From the NCBI GenBank assembly GCA_012931725.1, contig CM022945.1, forward strand, positions 155,964,442 to 156,028,441: a stretch of DNA of 64,000 bases, written 5' to 3'. Positions 10,147 through 22,200 of this stretch are shown in pieces (the first letter of the stretch is position 1; each line of letters opens with the position of its first letter). The translations under genes and the position numbers were made by a program. Origin of the DNA: Litsea cubeba (lineage: Eukaryota > Streptophyta > Magnoliopsida > Laurales > Lauraceae). The notes under the pieces are model-generated. The model worked only from the letters and a program-made list of their open reading frames with translations, was not told where the DNA came from and ran no database searches.

Positions 10147-13100
10147 TATCTTGTAGATTCTTATCCCTTGTTTTCTTGTGACTTCCCACTTGTACTTTCA
10201 TTTGTACTAACTTCTGCTTAGAGAGATATCTGTTCCCATTTTATTAAGTCCCCAAAACTGGAAAGGAAGTTATGCAATGGAAATTACTCCCTCTCCAAGT
10301 AATATTGGCATCCTTTTTGTGTGGGTTATAAACCCCTAAGAGCTACTTGTATGATGAGCCACATAGCTGGTTTTGTGAAACTGGCTTGAACCTCCCCTTT
10401 GGGCTTGGTTTGGGTCACAAGATCATGTAGCTCCAATCCATGGCATTGTTTTCCATTAAATTCTGCATCATTGGGCTCTTTTGATTTAAATCAGGATTGT
10501 CCAATGGAATGAATTATTCCTCTAATTTTCTGATTTGTATCTCCACTTAGTATAGAATATTTTGGATTTTATTTGGAATACAGTTTACATTCATCTTGGC
10601 CCTTCATTCTATGGTTTGTTCCAAATTTATTGATATTTCCCTAATATGGATCTTGAATTTCTTTGATCGATCAAGTAGATCTGGATAATCAAAGTCTAGA
10701 TCTATCATATATCCCTGTGGGTTTGAACTATAAGATCCTAAATCAGACTCCCCCACTTGAGAAGGCTTCGACATCTTGTAAACATCCTCTTCACGTTGTC
10801 GTCTTCTCTGTCATTTTCTCTTCTTTTGCTTCCATTGCAACTCTTTCACATGAATCACTTGTCTTTTGAGTTGCATTTGTCTTTGGGTAGCGTACATGTA
10901 AGAGCTGTGTACCTTATCTACCCAGTGTGGTCCAATGGGATGCAATCCAATGTCGTACAAGAAAATCACGAATCAATTGTAACTAACGTCGCCTTTGGTA
11001 ATCTTGATAAAATAAATGTTCGAAGTTGTAAATCTCTCCATGTGGGATATTGACATTCACAATTTATTTGAGAGCATGATACTCACACCTTTCACCACCG
11101 TCGCCGCCACCACCACCACCATCAAGCTATGTTGGGGTTAGCTACGTGAATTCTTTTTCTCCATTCCGATCTAAATCACACTTTTCACCAATCGCCATAA
11201 TTCTCATCTAGATGTCATGTCGTTCATGTATAGTTGAACCCTCAAATTCTATATGCATACACTAAAATTTTGAGTTTCTTGTTTGTAATCTCGATTCGCA
11301 TCGAGATCGATTCTATCATTGGTTCGTTTATTTGGATTTGTGTCGTAGACTTGATCACTAACAACATCACCAACTTCACAGGTATCTAATTTCAGTGAGT
11401 CATCCGCATCTCGATGTTCATTGTAGATCGGACCATCTACAACATCATTACCTTTGTACACAATAATATATTGATGATCACAAATACAAGAAGATGAATT
11501 GAGTAGTGACTGCTATTATCTTGTCTATTTTGGTCCCTGTGTGACTTGCCCGTTTTATTAAGTCTCGAATTAGGAGAGGCTCCTATACGATTGAAACTAC
11601 TTCCTCTCTAATTGTATTGGGCTTCACGTGAGCGTGTTTGTACACCCTCAGAAGTGGGAAGCATCCAATATGGGCCTAGTTCGGGTCCTGTTCATGTGGG
11701 TCCATTATGGGCCTAGTTTGTTCCTGTTCATGCCGTCCGTTTATTTATGCTTTATTGGGCCCCTTGGATAAAAAAAATGGGGATTGATGGATGCAATGGA
11801 TTAGTCCACTATTTTTTTTATTTCCCTGCGTAATTTGGAATCTTTTAGACCTAATGGGGAGATCCAATCTACAGCTATCTTTGCACTTCATTCAATGTTT
11901 TGACCAAAATTTTTTTTATCTTGCCGTACCATGGATGTTGAATTCCTTTGATCTATCAAATAAATCCTGGTAACTATATGCCAGATCTGTCACATATCAG
12001 TATAGGTCTATACTGTTGGATGCTACAACGACTCCCCCATTCATTTGAGCATTGTCTGCCATTATAATAACCGATATGGTCGACATAATTAACTTCCCAA
12101 AAAAGAAAGGAACAAGTTGATTGAAGGCTGTTCACTTAAAGTTATTATCTTGTTGATTTTGGTCCCTTGTTTTTATCGCGTGAATTGGCCATTTTATTAA
12201 TTCTCTAATCATTAGAGGTTCCTATACGATTGAAATTAGTTCATCTCCAAAGAGTACCGGGCATCCCATTAGAGGGTTTTTGGAGCCAAAAAGTTGTACT
12301 TGTAAGACCCGCCACATGGTTGATATTGTAGCAGAAGCTTGGGCGTCCAGTATGAGCCTAGTTCGGGTCATGTTCACTTGGGTCCAATTCATGACAGTGC
12401 TGCACATTTATTTATCTAATATTTGCCCCCTTCGATGCAAAATGGGGATTGATGGGTGTAATCAAATGATCAACTAATTTTATTTTTTGCATCCTAAATA
12501 TTTTAGAATCTTTTGGATCTAATACAGAAATCTAATCTCAGCGATGTTGATACTTCATACCATGTTTTGACCATATGTTATTGATCTTGGCTTAACATGG
12601 ATGTTTAATTCCTTCGATCTATCAAGCCAATCCGAGTAATTTTAGGCCAAATCTGTCACATATCCCTATAGGTCTTGTCTATTAGCAACTTGAAAGACTT
12701 CCCCTATTGAATTGAGCAATGCCTGCCATTATAATGACAAATATGGTCCACATAATCAACTTCCCGAGCGGTGTTGTAGACCCCCTGAATTGTTCCTCGT
12801 ATGACCAGCCACGTGGCTGATTTTGTGAACGGACTTTGGACAACCAATATGGGCGTAGTGTGGGTCATGTTTGGGTGGGCCACATACGTGAAATTGCCTG
12901 CATATTGGGCCCATTTGATAAGAAATGGGGATCGATGGATGGAATCAGTTGATCTACTCATTTTTTTATTTAGATCCCTTGAAAATCTAGACCCTTTTGG
13001 TTCAATAGGGTAATCCAATCTGCAATGACCTTGGCACTTGATTCCATGTTTTGACCTAAATTTATCTATCCTGCCTCAAAATGGATGTTGAATTCTTTTG

Positions 13101-13450
13101 ATATATTTCAAGTGGATCGAGGTAATTACTGACCATGTTTGTCACATATCCTTATAAGGCTGAACTAGTGGCTACTGCAAAGACTCCTCCGTTGAATTGA
13201 GCAGTGGCTGCTATTATCTTGTTGATTTCAGTCCCTTTGTGACTTGCCTGTTCTATTAAGTTTCGAATTACAAGAGGTTCCTATACGATTGAAACTACTT
13301 CCTCCAAATTGTATTGGGCATCACATGAGCATGTTTGTGGACCCTCGAAAGTGGGAAACGTCCACATGGCTGATTTTGTGAGCGAAGTTTCAGCGTCCAA
13401 TATGGGCCTAGTTTGGGTCGTGTTCATGTGGGTCTATTATGGGTTGTTTC
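10147..13450 (+). repeat. Ancient tandem array, unit about 600-630 bp
   Basis: Diverged copies start near 10147, 11507, 12135 and 13209 at the anchor TTATCTTGTNGATTTTGGTC. A fourth partial copy near 12770-13195 lacks the anchor. Shared internal landmarks are a CCTATACGATTGAAACTACT block, a CAATATGGGCCTAGTTYGGG block, a GGGGATTGATGGATGNAAT block, and a GTCACATATCCNTATAGG block before a CCATTATAATAAC-type linker. The last copy is cut short near 13450. The copies are old (many substitutions and indels) and none keeps a common reading frame, so this is a non-coding repeat. The unit family is not recognised. Confidence 0.75.
10776..11495. other. Sequence interrupting the tandem array; RTE/SINE-like tail
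   Basis: This segment separates the first two array copies and is not shared with them. At about 11100-11180 it holds a CACCACC-type microsatellite followed by ATGTTGGGGTTAGCTACGTG and TCTTTTTCTCCATTCCGATC. That arrangement resembles the antisense of a plant SINE or RTE 3' tail, and the sense version of a related tail is near 7562. The rest is unassigned. Confidence 0.4.
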
Positions 13451-16400
13451 ATCAAATTACTTCCTCTCTCTTTGTTTGTGCAAGGCTAGCAATGAAAATA
13501 CGGAATTCTAACATAGTAACTCCAGCCACTATGAGGAGAAACAATATTTCTTGCATCCTGCACGGCACATAGAGAATGTTATAAAATCGTACAAACATAA
13601 ATGCAATGATAGCTTGACCGCTAGAGATAGATAGTGATTGGTGTGATAAATATGAAATTGTAGAGACCAACAAAAGTTTTAATGTAAAGACAAAATTTCT
13701 TTAAGTGTTTAGAGATAGCTTGAAAACATGCCGTGCAAGTATGAGATGAGCAGTGATGATTTCTTGGTCTGCAAGAAAGCATTATATGAAGGAAAGTGAT
13801 ATAAATATCAAAAACTTGGATTCAAATTCCTTATAGATTGACCCCAACAGTGTAGTTCTTCTTTTCCATTATCCATTGTTTACATCCACTTTAAAAATAT
13901 TATCCATTCCTAGCAATCTACAACATATCTCCATGCATTCTAGAACACGAAGCTAATTGTTCCAGTTTGTTGGATAAATCAAAATTCATGTGCCTAACAC
14001 CCAGTCAATTATCACACACAACACACACACACAAATATATTCATTTCTTCAATTTATGTCGCACAAGTAAAACAAAGTACACATTCCAACACTGCTAAAT
14101 CAAAGTCATAAATGAAGGCTCATGGTTTTTGATAAGCTCATTTACAAGCAACTCATATTTGTAGATCAATTACAGGAAATCAAAGTCAAAGTAAATTAAG
14201 ATTTTCACCAAACTAACTACATTAAGAGTTCCAAGATTCAAACAAGTTACCAGAAACAATAATCAACAGATGATGAGATCTGGAATTGCATTTACTCCCT
14301 ATATTCAAATCCTCCAATCACAACCAATTAGTAAAGGATTTATGAAATTGTTCAAGTGTAGAGCATCTAATATGTTGTGTATGTTGTAGTGTGTTTGTGA
14401 ACGGTGAGAAAAATCAACTAATGCAGGCTGAAAGAAGCATCCATACTACTGAATTGAAAACTATAAATTCAAAGGAACAACCAATAAATAACATTTAACT
14501 TATCAAGTATCTCAAGGTGATTGAAAAAAATATATTATACACATGCAAGTGAGATCTTAGAATGAAAGAAAGAAGACTATTTTTTTTCAAATTACATATT
14601 CCAATAACATACAAGTTTGTTAGATAATTATTGATATCGTCATGCTTGCTGTTCCAACCCCATAAGTTCAATTAGGAAACAAATAGCTTAGGAAGAAGTA
14701 CCAGAAAGATGTGCCCTATAAGTGAAATAATAAATCAATTACAATAAGATATGAATTACAGGATACCTCTTCTCCCATAGAGAGTTTGAGTCTTCTTTGT
14801 CAAATATAAAAGTAAAACATGATGATTGTAAATGTAACCATCATCTTTATGTACTTGTGCCCTTGCCAATCTCAAATGGAACTTTTCTAGCCCTTGACCA
14901 GGCCCTATGATCATGATCAGAAGCCAATTAGGATGATAAGCTAATAAAGTTCTGCTCGAGACTCTATGATATAAATTCAAGTAAGCTAAGATCATGGAAT
15001 TTGAAAGTGCATAAGTCCTCTCTCAAGGCTCAAGTCTTTTGCATTTTGAGGATCAATCAAGTCATGAATCGCACAAGCAGATAGTAGAGAATAAAAGAAC
15101 AAGAAAAAGAAGTCCATAAAGTCATTAGTTTACTACTACCTAATTGAATGATTTGTTTCAATTGATAAATGAAATTCTTAAATAGATTGACAATATTCTT
15201 TCGTCAGTCAAAACAACTTACAAAAAATGATGGATAGAAGAATAGTAAAACTTTATGTTATGATACATTCTACTTTCAAGTTAAGGTCTAAAACTAACAG
15301 GCCGGAGAGAATGAGAGAATCTAAAGTAGTAGATTGAAGTACCTCATAAGTGTAATGTCTGATGCAATCCATAGTTAAGCATTTATTTTAGTCTGTAAAC
15401 CAGCTTCATGTGGAAATTAAGATACAAGAATAGAAAGAATTTGACATTGTGATACATTCCAGTTTGATTCACTTACAATGGTTAGTATATCTACAGAGTG
15501 ATAGTTAATATTTACATAACATACTTCGCAACACAGTCTCTATGTTTGGCTCTCTTTAGGAACATCATCAATTGATACAATAGTGAAGTTCACTCTTAAG
15601 CTGTATTCATAGGCCTTCAGGTGGGAAATGTATTCTTGTCGATTGATTTTGTTGATAATGTCTTTGATTTCACCAGTTTGTCCGTAGCATTAAAATAAAA
15701 TGATGAGTTTAATATTTTATATATACAAGGTATGTGGCTAATTATATAAAGGTGATTTTGATAGTTTTACACCTACTTAGAAAGATGCATCATTTCGACC
15801 TGTGTGCATGAGGACAATTTCTGAAAATAAGAGTGTAGATGGAGTAACATTGTTCATTTGAAAGGTCAGTTCACTGATTAAGGTACCAATGTTTTTTAAT
15901 TGAGATTGTCTTGGATGATTGTACTTGTTGGTGCTTATGTACTTGCAATGGATGTTTGAGGTATACTTTTTCGTAGTTCAATGAGCTCAGCCTCATGATT
16001 GGAACACCTGGGAAGAAATAAATCATGAGAATAATTATTGATGTTATTATTTTATATCTTTGTAGTTTTATAAAAGAGGACAAAGTGATTTGTAAAATGA
16101 ATCATAATTACCAAATGCATAATGAAGTATTAGAAATGAAGTTGACCTTGACCCTAAAATAACCTCCCATTTAATGAAAAATGAACCTAGAGAAGATGAG
16201 ATGAAGACCCATCGATCACCATTGTAATTCAAATCCTATCTACATCTCCATCTTTTATTATTCACTCCCCACCTCTTTAATAATCCTTGGCAATGCTCAT
16301 TTGACCATGAATTACTATGTATTCAGTTCCTATATATTCTGTGCAAACCAACCCAAAACAGAGGATACATTTTTCTAAGTAATGGTAAACAGAGGAGGTT

Positions 16401-16991
16401 ACTCATTTGCAGGTTATTTCTTTTGCTCTTTAAACACTCCTTCATTTCAAAGCAATGTGAATCAAAATTGAAATATGACAAAATAAGTGGCAAGATAAAT
16501 GCTATGAATATTATTCTTGCCAGTTTTCATCTGCAAGTCAGATCATTTTTCCCTTCTTCTTGTCCTCAATAATAACTTGTTGCTTGAATTTAAAGACAAA
16601 GAACTCTTATGTTCTGTTGCATTACTTCTTACAAGATTAGCTATTCATGTTTCATTTCCTTTTTGATGAAATGTAGAGAAGCGAATAATTAAGAACCACA
16701 AGAGAAGAATTATAAGGCCACAGGAGAACTACTGCATCCAAAGTTGTATCCGTTGTAATTTTTATTAAAATTATGAAAAAAATAAAATAAGTCATTTTTA
16801 GATATTCATCTTTGACTCTTCATTTTTACAACTTAAAGAAATATAAAGCCCAAAAATTCCTAGGAACTCCATAATTCTATTACATGAAACAAACATGACC
16901 TAAGAGTTCAGGTGAAGGCAGGCCAACAGAGACAACTGAATCCAATTCAAAGTAGGATGACAATGAGCAATAGCCTAACTGGGTTGAAAAA
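13451..16991. other. Unassigned, mostly non-coding AT-rich DNA
   Basis: No recognisable gene on either strand. An AC-rich microsatellite lies near 14011-14032. A hydrophobic minus-strand frame at 13452-13673 has no recognisable homology. Sequence composition resembles intron or old intergenic DNA. Confidence 0.35.
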
Positions 16992-17342
16992 TTGCAGGAA
17001 ATAGATGAACATTGTGAGGTAACAGTGAGCTATAGTCAAACTGTGTTCAAGTATCACAGGAATCAGATAGCTCTTGATGATATATACATTTGGGATGAAC
17101 GAAAATTTAAAAATATTAAGAGTTTAATATGGCTATCAAGAGAAAAACATAAGAAAGACAAATATCAAATTACTGTCATGATTGAGCCAGGGCATATATC
17201 AGTCCATTTTGCTCATGTGGAACAGTGCACATTGCAAACAATAATTGGAATGATTATTAAGTTATCATGTGTTTTTCCTACTGATAATATGTTCCCTTGC
17301 CACCTCCATAGGATTATTTGCACTACTCCCAAATCCAAATAG
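16992..17342 (+). CDS. Unrecognised 116-codon open frame
   Basis: This is one of the longer open frames outside repeats. The translation has a mixed, protein-like composition, with segments such as QIALDDIYIWDERKFKNIKS and YQITVMIEPGHISVHFAHVE. No signal peptide, transmembrane span or known motif is visible. The upstream sequence has an acceptor-like GAAAAATTGCAG directly before the ATG region, so it could be an exon rather than a complete gene. I do not recognise it, and it may be chance. Confidence 0.25.
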   Translation: MQEIDEHCEVTVSYSQTVFKYHRNQIALDDIYIWDERKFKNIKSLIWLSREKHKKDKYQITVMIEPGHISVHFAHVEQCTLQTIIGMIIKLSCVFPTDNMFPCHLHRIICTTPKSK

Positions 17343-18427
17343 CTAGCATTCACTGATATATAAACCTATGTCTTACATGTGGTGAGACTTGATAGGTGAT
17401 TGATACAAAGCCAGTCCCAATGAACTCCATGTGCTAAATAGAATAGGTGGTTTGAAAGTTGTATTCACCTGGGTACGTGGGATTGGCACCCCCAGACAGT
17501 ATAAATCAGTCATTTGGTAATGGGCTTCTATTGGAGATTTGAATGGTTCTACATGTATATATTTTGTTAAACACTTTACTTAGGTTTGACAAAAATGAAA
17601 GGTAAACCAAGATCATACAAGTATTAGTAAATAACCACTCCATAGACTTTGATGATAGAAATGATGATTGTATAAGACTTCAATGTCAAAGATGATTTCT
17701 ACCCAAAAAAAAATGTCAAAGATGATGACGTGGGTCTTAGTCTCTCTCCCAGAGTCTCATTACCACTATGGCTATCCTGTTGAATACTCCAAATTCACTT
17801 ATTCTTTTTGTTTAAATTGAAAAAAAAAGTTAGATGAAGTAAGGAATGCAGCAAGCCATAGTGCTGGTAGGGAAGAGTGTTTGGATGGAGAAGAAGGAAA
17901 AAATGATATGACTTGGAGATAAAAACTGACAAAGTAGAAAGCCCCAAATGGTAGTCAAAAGTGATGACTTTCTTCTTCTTTTTGTTTGGAAGACAATGTC
18001 TCTTACCAAATCAGACACAACTTAGGGTCTAGATTTTTGGGTTAGAAGCTCTGATTTGGGAGAAGTGGACATTTCTGCTCAACAAACCAACCAATTCCAG
18101 CACATAAAAAATTTAATAAAATCAAGTAACAAACAAATGAAGATGGAGCAATGAAGAAAAGAAGGGATTTGCATACAAAAATCTTACCTTTGAACACTTG
18201 AGCATCGATTCCTGCAGAGATTCTTAGAGGGCGATCAAATGACAAGAAAGGTAGTCGTTTTGTTTCTCTGTTTGTTGTGTTTGTTTGAGAGGGTCTCGTT
18301 GGCTTCCCATTTTGGCCAACAAATGTCCAGCCACATGTCCCTCATCAAATGAGCCACAGATGAAGATGCATGCAAGTGGAACCCAGGTGGATGTGTAGAG
18401 AAAGTTAACAAGCAGGTCATTTCTTGT
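17343..18427. other. Unassigned spacer
   Basis: No gene recognised on either strand; a short direct repeat of a TGTCAAAGATGAT motif lies near 17685-17725. Confidence 0.3.
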
Positions 18428-18492
18428 CTTTTATAAGGGTAGATAGATTCTTGGCTTTTATAAGGGTAGATAGATATAAGGGTAGATAGATA
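18428..18492 (+). repeat. Short tandem repeat (TATAAGGGTAGATAGAT)
   Basis: The motif TATAAGGGTAGATAGAT occurs three times in succession, the first two separated by TCTTGGCTTT. It is a small slippage-type repeat. Confidence 0.7.
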
Positions 18493-20209
18493 CAATCATT
18501 TCAATTTGATGTCACGTGTTTTTCAATCTTTTTATGGTCATTGATAGGAAGCTTTATGGAGATTTTAGGAATATCTCCTTTTAATTGTGTACAATAATTA
18601 TCTCTTTGTTTTGGTAGTAAAATTGGTTTACTTCTCTTTGGATTATGTAGGTGTAGGTTTTTATTTTTTTTTACTATCTTGTCATACTTTTTATTATGTT
18701 GTTGGTTTTAACCATGTTGTGTTGATGGTAAAATGGGTTTTCTTTGGGTTTTGACTAGAATTTGCGTCACAATTTGAAAGTGCTCTCAATGTTGCAACCA
18801 AAGGGTAGCTCGAATCATCTTTTTTTGGTTTTTTTGTTGTTGTAATCTTTGTATTTTTTTTCATGCTGGGATTTGCTTATTAGAACCGTTTCAATAAAAA
18901 CTCATGCTTTTTTTCACGTTAATTATAACCTTTAAAAAAGGATTTTTATTGGTTTTTTTTTTTTTGTAATCTTGGTATTTTTGTCAGATCATGTTTTGTT
19001 CATTATAATTGTTTTGTTTTGATGTCATTGTTTTGAGTAACACCGCCAAGTTAATTTAAGTGCTACAAGATTGACAGAATAGTTATATTAAAACCATATG
19101 CTATGAAGAGTTTCTATCTAAAACTGTGACAGGAACAATGAGATGAAGTACATCAGGCATAATGTCTAACAAGAAAAAAAAAACTCATGAACCTCACATG
19201 GATTCGCTCAGTTTTCTATTTGGCGATTTAAATGTTATAACTTTCCAATTTAACGGTGGCGTAGATATTGGGGGAACCCAATTTTCCGAGCCTCTTTGTT
19301 GCATTTAATTTTTGTATGTCACCCTACCACCATGACATTAAAGTGCATTTTTCAGTTTAACAAAGTAGTTGTAGGCCACATATGCGAAATTGGACCTTCC
19401 AATTCCAATGGTGGGCATTTTTGGGCTTGGGGCCTTGAATGTGCAATGGAAAACAACAGCCCACATTTTGTGAAAATTTTGTATTAATTAATGGTATTTT
19501 AGAGACTGTTATAGTAGATTTTGATTCCCTTTCGTCTCTCTCTCTCTCTCTCTCTGTACCATTTTTTTTTTTTGTTTCTCTTCAGATTGCACATCTTTTA
19601 CTTGTAGTATTGAGCAATAGTGTGAAGGGCCTCGTGGAGAGAGTGATGGGCAATGTAAGTATAGTAGGAGTTTTGCTTTGAGAGCCAGACCTCACAGTGT
19701 TTTACTTTGGAGTTTGATGCTAAGGGAGATGGGAAGGTTGATGCTTAGCTCTAACCCTTGCTTAAGGAACCCACCTACATGCAAGAAATGTTTTGTTTCC
19801 AGGACGTCTTATGCAAATGAAGCGTCTTTGGTCACATTCTTCCTTAAAGCCTTTGCTCAGGTAAAATTCTAATGATATATCCAATAAATGCCTCTTTCTC
19901 TTAACTATACTTGGATATATGGGTTTTTAGTTCAATTCGCCTTCTGGACTACTAGATTTATGCTTCCAACTCTTGCATAAGGGAGCTTGGAACCAATTTC
20001 TATTTGTGTGCCTCGTAACATTACCCAATTCAGCATGAACAAGAGTTCCTGGGCACCATTTAGTTTTTATGGAAATAGTATCATTTCTTTCTACATGTAT
20101 CCAATTTGGTTTGATTTTTAATAACTTTAATCATTACCTTTTTATAAAATAATTAAAGAATTCATTTCTATATTCTTAAGGGAGCGTTCTAATTGCAAAA
20201 GAGTTGAGA
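18493..20209. other. Unassigned DNA with CT microsatellite
   Basis: A (CT)n run lies at 19534-19556. A possible decayed exon ends at a GTAAAATT donor near 19861: the 19678-19872 frame reads NPCLRNPPTCKKCFVSRTSY, and an alternative frame reads HARNVLFPGRLMQMKRLWSH. Neither is recognised. Confidence 0.3.
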
Positions 20210-20494
20210 AAGAGTGTGAGGACCCGTCCCTAGACATACCTGGTGGGACCCAATTTGACCAAGTCAACCATAGGTTATCCTAATTACAGATGGGCTTCCC
20301 TTGGAGAATTGTGAATTTAACCTTAGGATGACCCAACTACCCGTGGCCTGACCCATTACCCATTAATTAAGAGGGCACTTTAGTCAAACCCTACCCCACC
20401 TTAATCCCATGTGAGCCCCACCTCACTCATCTCACTCTCATCACACCCCCCATCTCATTTTCCCATTTTTCCCCATTCCCTATTCTAGGTCACG

Positions 20495-21110
20495 ATGGAG
20501 ACCCTTTCCCCTCTCTTCTCATTCACTCCACACCAACACAACACAGCAGCCCCTCCATCTCCATTTCTCTCATTCCTCTCTTCCTCTCATCTCTCTCGTT
20601 TTCTCTCCCTCCCTCTCGGCTTGCTGCCTCTCGCCGCCGGACCACGCCGCCACGACGCCGGCCACCTCTCTTCTCCTTTCTCCATCCCCTCATCTCCCTC
20701 ATCCATCTCTTCTTCTCCCAACCCTTGCCGCCCACTGCCGCCGGACTCCGAGCACGGCGCCATCGCCATCGCCGTGGATGATCTCCTCGATCACTGGCAG
20801 CCACTCCACCTCTCTTTTCTCCATTTTTCGTTTCTTCTTCTTCCCTGTTTCTCTGTTTCCTTTCTCTGTTTTCTCCTTCTCCCTTAATCCTCTCTCACTC
20901 CTCCCAGCCAACAAAATTACCCACCCATCTCACCATTTCTTCATCTCACCTCATCTCTCCACTCCACTCCACTCCACTCACTGACGTGAGTCAACTCCCA
21001 TTCCACCCATCTCACTCTTTCTCTTTCTTTCTCTCTAATTCTCTCTCTGTTCTCTCTCTTTCTTGCTCCATTCTTTCTTTCTTCTATTCTGTCTTCTCCT
21101 TCTTGCATCC
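20495..21110 (+). repeat. CT-rich low-complexity tract inside the solo LTR
   Basis: A strongly pyrimidine-biased stretch (TCTC, CTTT, CACTC motifs). It produces long open frames on both strands (for example 20495-20887 plus and 20523-20804 minus) through composition alone. In an LTR such a tract may belong to the transcribed leader, but nothing here proves that. Confidence 0.7.
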
Positions 21111-21767
21111 TAGTGGGCCACCATCATCACCACTAATTTAGTGGGCCACCAATCAAGTGGGCCCCACAACCTCCGATCACCATCATCTTGTGTGGACCCC
21201 GCGAGCTCCCCATCTCCAATTTGCAAGCCACCACTCCATTCCCTTTCTCTGTTTGGTAAGCTCCCCTTTCCCTAGGTTTGGTTTATGTGCTTTGGGTGTG
21301 GAGTTGTGTTAAGATAGCTTAGAGCTTCCCTTTTCTTTTAATTTATGTTTTAATTTAGTTTTACTTTGCTAATTATTCCTTAGGTTTGATTTGTTGGGCT
21401 TTGAGCTAGTGCTTTTGGATTTGGGCATCTCCAACGAAAGGCAAGTAGACATGCTTAGATTCTTTAATTAAATTGATTAACATGCTTAGATTGGTAATTA
21501 CTGTCTTTTATGGATGTTTGGCATGATTTCTGTATTTGGATGGTTGATTGGATGATAAGATGTATAGAATTGTTAGTCTAAGCTCTTTTTATGTGTATTT
21601 GGCCATTGATGGATGAGAATCCCTCATTTGGAAGATCAATGGCCCACTTGTGATGAGATCATGATATAGGAGATGTGTTTGATGTTTGGAAGTGTTTGGT
21701 GAATATTGGAATGAAAAGGGAGAAATCCAGGAATTACGGTACTTGCAACAGTATTCAGCTAGGCAGA

Positions 21768-22200
21768 GCAGGTTAGCCGAGCTCAGTGCCTGGTTGGCCG
21801 AGCTCAGAGCAGGTTGGCCGAGCTCAGAGCCTAGTTGGCCGAGCTCAGAGCAGTTTGGCCGAGCTCAGAGCCTAGTTGGCCGAGCTCAGAGCAGTTTGGC
21901 CGAGCTCAGTGCCTAGTTGGCCGAGCTTAGAGCAGTTTGGCCGAGCTCAGAGCAGGTTAGCCGAGCTCAGTGCCTGGTTGGCCGAGCTCAGAGCAGGTTG
22001 GCCGAGCTCAGAGCCTAGTTGGCCGAGCTCAGAGCAGTTTGGCCGAGCTCAGAGCCTAGTTGGCCGAGCTCAGAGCAGGTTAGCCGAGCACAGTGCCTAG
22101 TTGGCCGAGCTCAATGCCTGGTTGGCCGAGCTCAGAACAATTTGGCCGAGCTCAGTGTCTGGTTGGCCGAGCTCAGAGTAGGATGGCCGAGCTCAGTGTA
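21768..22200 (+). repeat. Minisatellite, 20-21 bp unit, about 20 copies
   Basis: The unit core TTGGCCGAGCTCAGAGC recurs with 20- or 21-bp spacing, the variable part being CAG, CTA or CTG before GTTGG. Each unit carries GAGCTC. Higher-order order is visible: a block of several variants beginning at about 21770 is largely repeated from about 21953. The 21686-22261 open frames (LAELRAG, WPSSE) simply translate this repeat. Confidence 0.9.

Noticed and set aside
13452..13673. Hydrophobic minus-strand frame that could be a membrane protein exon
   Set aside because: No family match, begins in the truncated tandem array, and composition follows AT-rich DNA.
20495..20887. 130-codon Ser/Pro/Phe-rich frame and overlapping Arg/Glu-rich minus-strand frames
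   Set aside because: Produced by a CT-rich tract inside a solo LTR; composition alone keeps both strands open.
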